From DAIDJM01 sp964250215 (lineage in GTDB: Bacteria > Pseudomonadota > Alphaproteobacteria > Acetobacterales > Acetobacteraceae), in the NCBI GenBank assembly GCA_964250215.1, contig CAXUEX010000142.1, positions 1 through 6,984 on the forward strand: 6,984 bases of DNA, given 5' to 3'. The notes below the pieces were generated by a model. That model was not told the origin of the DNA. It saw nothing but the letters and a program-made list of their open reading frames with translations, and did no database searches. Positions within the stretch are counted from its first letter, which is position 1. Every line of letters starts with the position of its first letter. Shown piece after piece: positions 5,897-6,984 of this stretch. A program made the translations under genes and the position numbers.

Positions 5897-6514
5897 ATGC
5901 GCGTGTTTTTCCTTGCTCTGGCCGCCAGCTTGCCCGGCGCTGCCTGGGCCGCCGACCCTTATGCGTCGCTATGCGCGAGCAATCCGGCCTATTCGCCCGA
6001 GGTGATGCGCAGCGTGGTGGATGCGCAATTGTCGAAGGACCACGATCCCTCGCTGGATTCGGCGCCGCCGGACCAGATCGCGACGGAGGCGGTGGGGCAG
6101 GGGATCGCCGATTGCGCGGCGGAGATGCGGCGCGACCCCGGCCTGTATTCGGTGCTGGCGGCGCTGCCGGAAGACGAGCGGGCCAGCGGCTGGGACGCCT
6201 ACAACACCGCCTGCGACAGCCATGTTGGCAGCAAGGGGGCGTGCGTGACGGCCGAGGTGGATTCCATGCGGGCGCTGAAGCGCATGGTGGCGACGAATTC
6301 GCCGCCGGGGGCGCGCACGCTGGTGCAGACTTGCCAGCTCGTGCTGAAGGGCGCGCCGGCGATGGCCGACTGGCGCGAATGCGTCGATCAGGGGCTGAAG
6401 GCTCATGCGGCGCCCGACCGGGCGGCTGCCTGCAAGCTTTCGCTGCCATGGCACCTGGCGCGGACCGGGGCGGAGGCGGGGCAGCGGCTGAACGCCTGTT
6501 TGCGCGGCGGGTGA
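5897..6514 (+). CDS. Secreted eight-cysteine protein of unknown function
   Basis: A 205-residue protein that I do not recognise. Residues 1-18 form a clear Sec signal peptide: a single early arginine, a hydrophobic core FFLALAASL, and an AWA cleavage site before ADPY. The mature chain would be about 187 residues in the periplasm or outside. It has eight cysteines (26, 73, 106, 116, 146, 162, 179 and 201), an even number well spread along the chain, which suggests four disulfides. The body is predominantly helical in appearance, acidic in the first half, with helical-looking segments such as AMADWRECVDQGLKAH. No lipobox, membrane anchor or catalytic motif is visible. The ATG at 5897 is chosen because the signal peptide begins there and a -10-like TAGAAT lies six bases before it. 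The stop overlaps a GTG that probably begins the next gene (GTGA). Confidence 0.85.
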   Translation: MRVFFLALAASLPGAAWAADPYASLCASNPAYSPEVMRSVVDAQLSKDHDPSLDSAPPDQIATEAVGQGIADCAAEMRRDPGLYSVLAALPEDERASGWDAYNTACDSHVGSKGACVTAEVDSMRALKRMVATNSPPGARTLVQTCQLVLKGAPAMADWRECVDQGLKAHAAPDRAAACKLSLPWHLARTGAEAGQRLNACLRGG

Positions 6515-6521
6515 ACCCGGA

Positions 6522-6609
6522 GGCGCTGCTGCGGCGGACCTCAGACCAGCTAAAGCTGCTGACCGGCGGGTGGCCGAGCTCACGCAATGGGGCGGCGTGC
6601 TGCGGGCGG
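6522..6609 (+). repeat. Imperfect direct repeat 71 bp apart at the 5' end of the glycerate kinase gene
   Basis: GGCGCTGCTGCGGCGG (6522-6537) and GGCGTGCTGCGGGCGG (6594-6609) share GGCG and the core TGCTGCGG, the core copies being 71 bases apart. A GTG at 6511, overlapping the previous stop, begins MNPEALLRR, a natural-looking glycerate kinase N-terminus, but its frame does not reach the conserved part of the enzyme. Seventy-one is not a multiple of three, and removing one repeat unit plus the intervening bases would join MNPEALLR in frame to the downstream conserved sequence. The segment therefore looks like an insertion, a local rearrangement or an assembly fault. Confidence 0.6.
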
Positions 6610-6984
6610 GGGGCGGGGGGGCTGCGGGGGGGGGTTTGGGCCGGCCTCTGGTGGGGGGGCCCCCCGCCGGCCGCACCGTGGTGGTAGGCGCGGGCAAGGC
6701 GGCCGCTTCCATGGCGGCGGCGGTGGAGGCGCACTGGGCGGCGGACCGCGAGCTTTCCGGCATGGTGGTGACGCGGCACGAGCACGGTGTTCCGGGGCTG
6801 CGCCGCATCGCGGTGGTGGAGGCGGCGCATCCGGTGCCGGACGGGCTGGGCCAGGACGCGGCGCGGGCGATGCTGGCGGCGGTTTCCGGGCTGGGGCCGA
6901 ACGATCTGGTGCTGGGGCTGTTTTCCGGCGGAGGCTCGGCGCTGCTGGCGCTGCCGGAGGCGGGGATTAAGCTAGCCGACAAGC
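6597..6984 (+). CDS. Glycerate 2-kinase (DUF4147/MOFRL family), N-terminal part, 5' end disturbed
   Basis: The start of a glycerate 2-kinase of the GckA/TtuD type, which phosphorylates D-glycerate to 2-phosphoglycerate in the serine, glyoxylate or tartrate routes; older annotations call this family hydroxypyruvate reductase. The conserved block starts at base 6669 with GRTVVVGAGKAAASMA, which holds the active-site lysine of the GAGKAA motif. It continues with MVVTRHEHGVP, VVEAAHPVPD and DLVLGLFSGGGSALLALPEAG, the glycine-rich nucleotide/substrate loop. The remainder, including the MOFRL domain, is outside the window. The frame is open from 6492 onward. I use GTG at 6597 because resemblance to the family (LRA) resumes there; GTG at 6570 is possible, and the native start may be GTG at 6511 in another frame. 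Residues 5-21 from 6597 are nearly all Gly and Ala, unlike the expected LFDAAVAAA-type helix, which hints at sequence error. Confidence 0.8.
   Translation, partial: MLRAGGGGAAGGGLGRPLVGGPPAGRTVVVGAGKAAASMAAAVEAHWAADRELSGMVVTRHEHGVPGLRRIAVVEAAHPVPDGLGQDAARAMLAAVSGLGPNDLVLGLFSGGGSALLALPEAGIKLADK
6604..6665 (+). other. Extremely G-rich stretch with G-quadruplex pattern and G7C6 block
   Basis: Runs of 3, 6, 7, 9 and 3 guanines (6604-6606, 6608-6613, 6615-6621, 6626-6634, 6638-6640) are separated by loops of 1, 1, 4 and 3 bases, which satisfies the standard four-tract G-quadruplex pattern on the coding strand. It is followed by seven G and six C in a row (6653-6665), a self-complementary block. 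The stretch sits exactly where the glycerate kinase should encode its first helix. It could be a structured element near the translation start, but G-biased base-calling or misassembly is at least as likely. Confidence 0.6.

Noticed and set aside
6587..6970. Gly-rich 127-codon plus-strand frame starting at ATG 6587
   Set aside because: It is out of frame with the conserved glycerate kinase motifs and consists mostly of Gly, Ala and Arg. It would matter only if an indel in the G-runs moved this ATG into the kinase frame.
5784..6982. Minus-strand open frames of about 340 codons opposite the secreted protein and kinase genes
   Set aside because: Proline-, arginine- and alanine-rich low-complexity translations with no motif; the plus strand has a signal peptide gene and a recognisable kinase.

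Overview
This is high-GC, gene-dense bacterial DNA. Gene families and codon use suggest an alphaproteobacterium, possibly of the Acetobacteraceae; this is inference from the look of the proteins, since no marker gene settles it. No rRNA, tRNA, insertion sequence, CRISPR array or prophage gene is visible. The only clearly accessory element is a small toxin-antitoxin pair.

Layout. (1) 1-339, minus: N-terminal third of a zinc-dependent alcohol dehydrogenase, cut by the window edge. (2) 412-1294, plus: a two-gene module with a ribbon-helix-helix-like antitoxin followed by an overlapping PIN-domain toxin (VapC type). It lies between two unrelated dehydrogenase genes. (3) 1371-4410, plus: a compact run of a zinc-free MDR oxidoreductase, the SEDS glycosyltransferase RodA, a DUF3293 protein and a chorismate-lyase-like protein. 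Junctions are 21 nt, 2 nt and a 4-nt overlap, so co-transcription is likely. (4) 5826 down to 4292, minus: ribonuclease D and, 2 nt later, a small protein resembling only the phospho-acceptor helices of a histidine kinase. Its C-terminal tail overlaps the end of the convergent chorismate-lyase-like gene by 119 bp. (5) 5897-6984, plus: a secreted eight-cysteine protein of unknown function, then the beginning of a glycerate 2-kinase gene that leaves the window.

How the parts relate. RodA polymerises lateral-wall peptidoglycan. The chorismate-lyase-like protein would supply 4-hydroxybenzoate for ubiquinone. RNase D trims structured RNA 3' ends. These are housekeeping jobs that share a neighbourhood rather than one pathway. 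The TA pair is self-contained.

Three points stand out. Both the antitoxin and the secreted-protein gene have promoter-like hexamers with a 17-nt spacer and the ATG exactly six bases after the -10, which predicts leaderless mRNAs. Four downstream genes in close-packed pairs (PIN toxin, DUF3293, chorismate-lyase-like, glycerate kinase) seem to start at TTG, CTG or GTG. The 5' end of the glycerate kinase gene is disturbed: an imperfect direct repeat 71 bp apart, whose collapse would restore one reading frame, is followed by a very G-rich stretch that could form a G-quadruplex or could be sequencing error. I see no convincing new multi-gene system; the best candidates for follow-up are the TA module, the orphan kinase-like helix protein and the secreted cysteine-rich protein.
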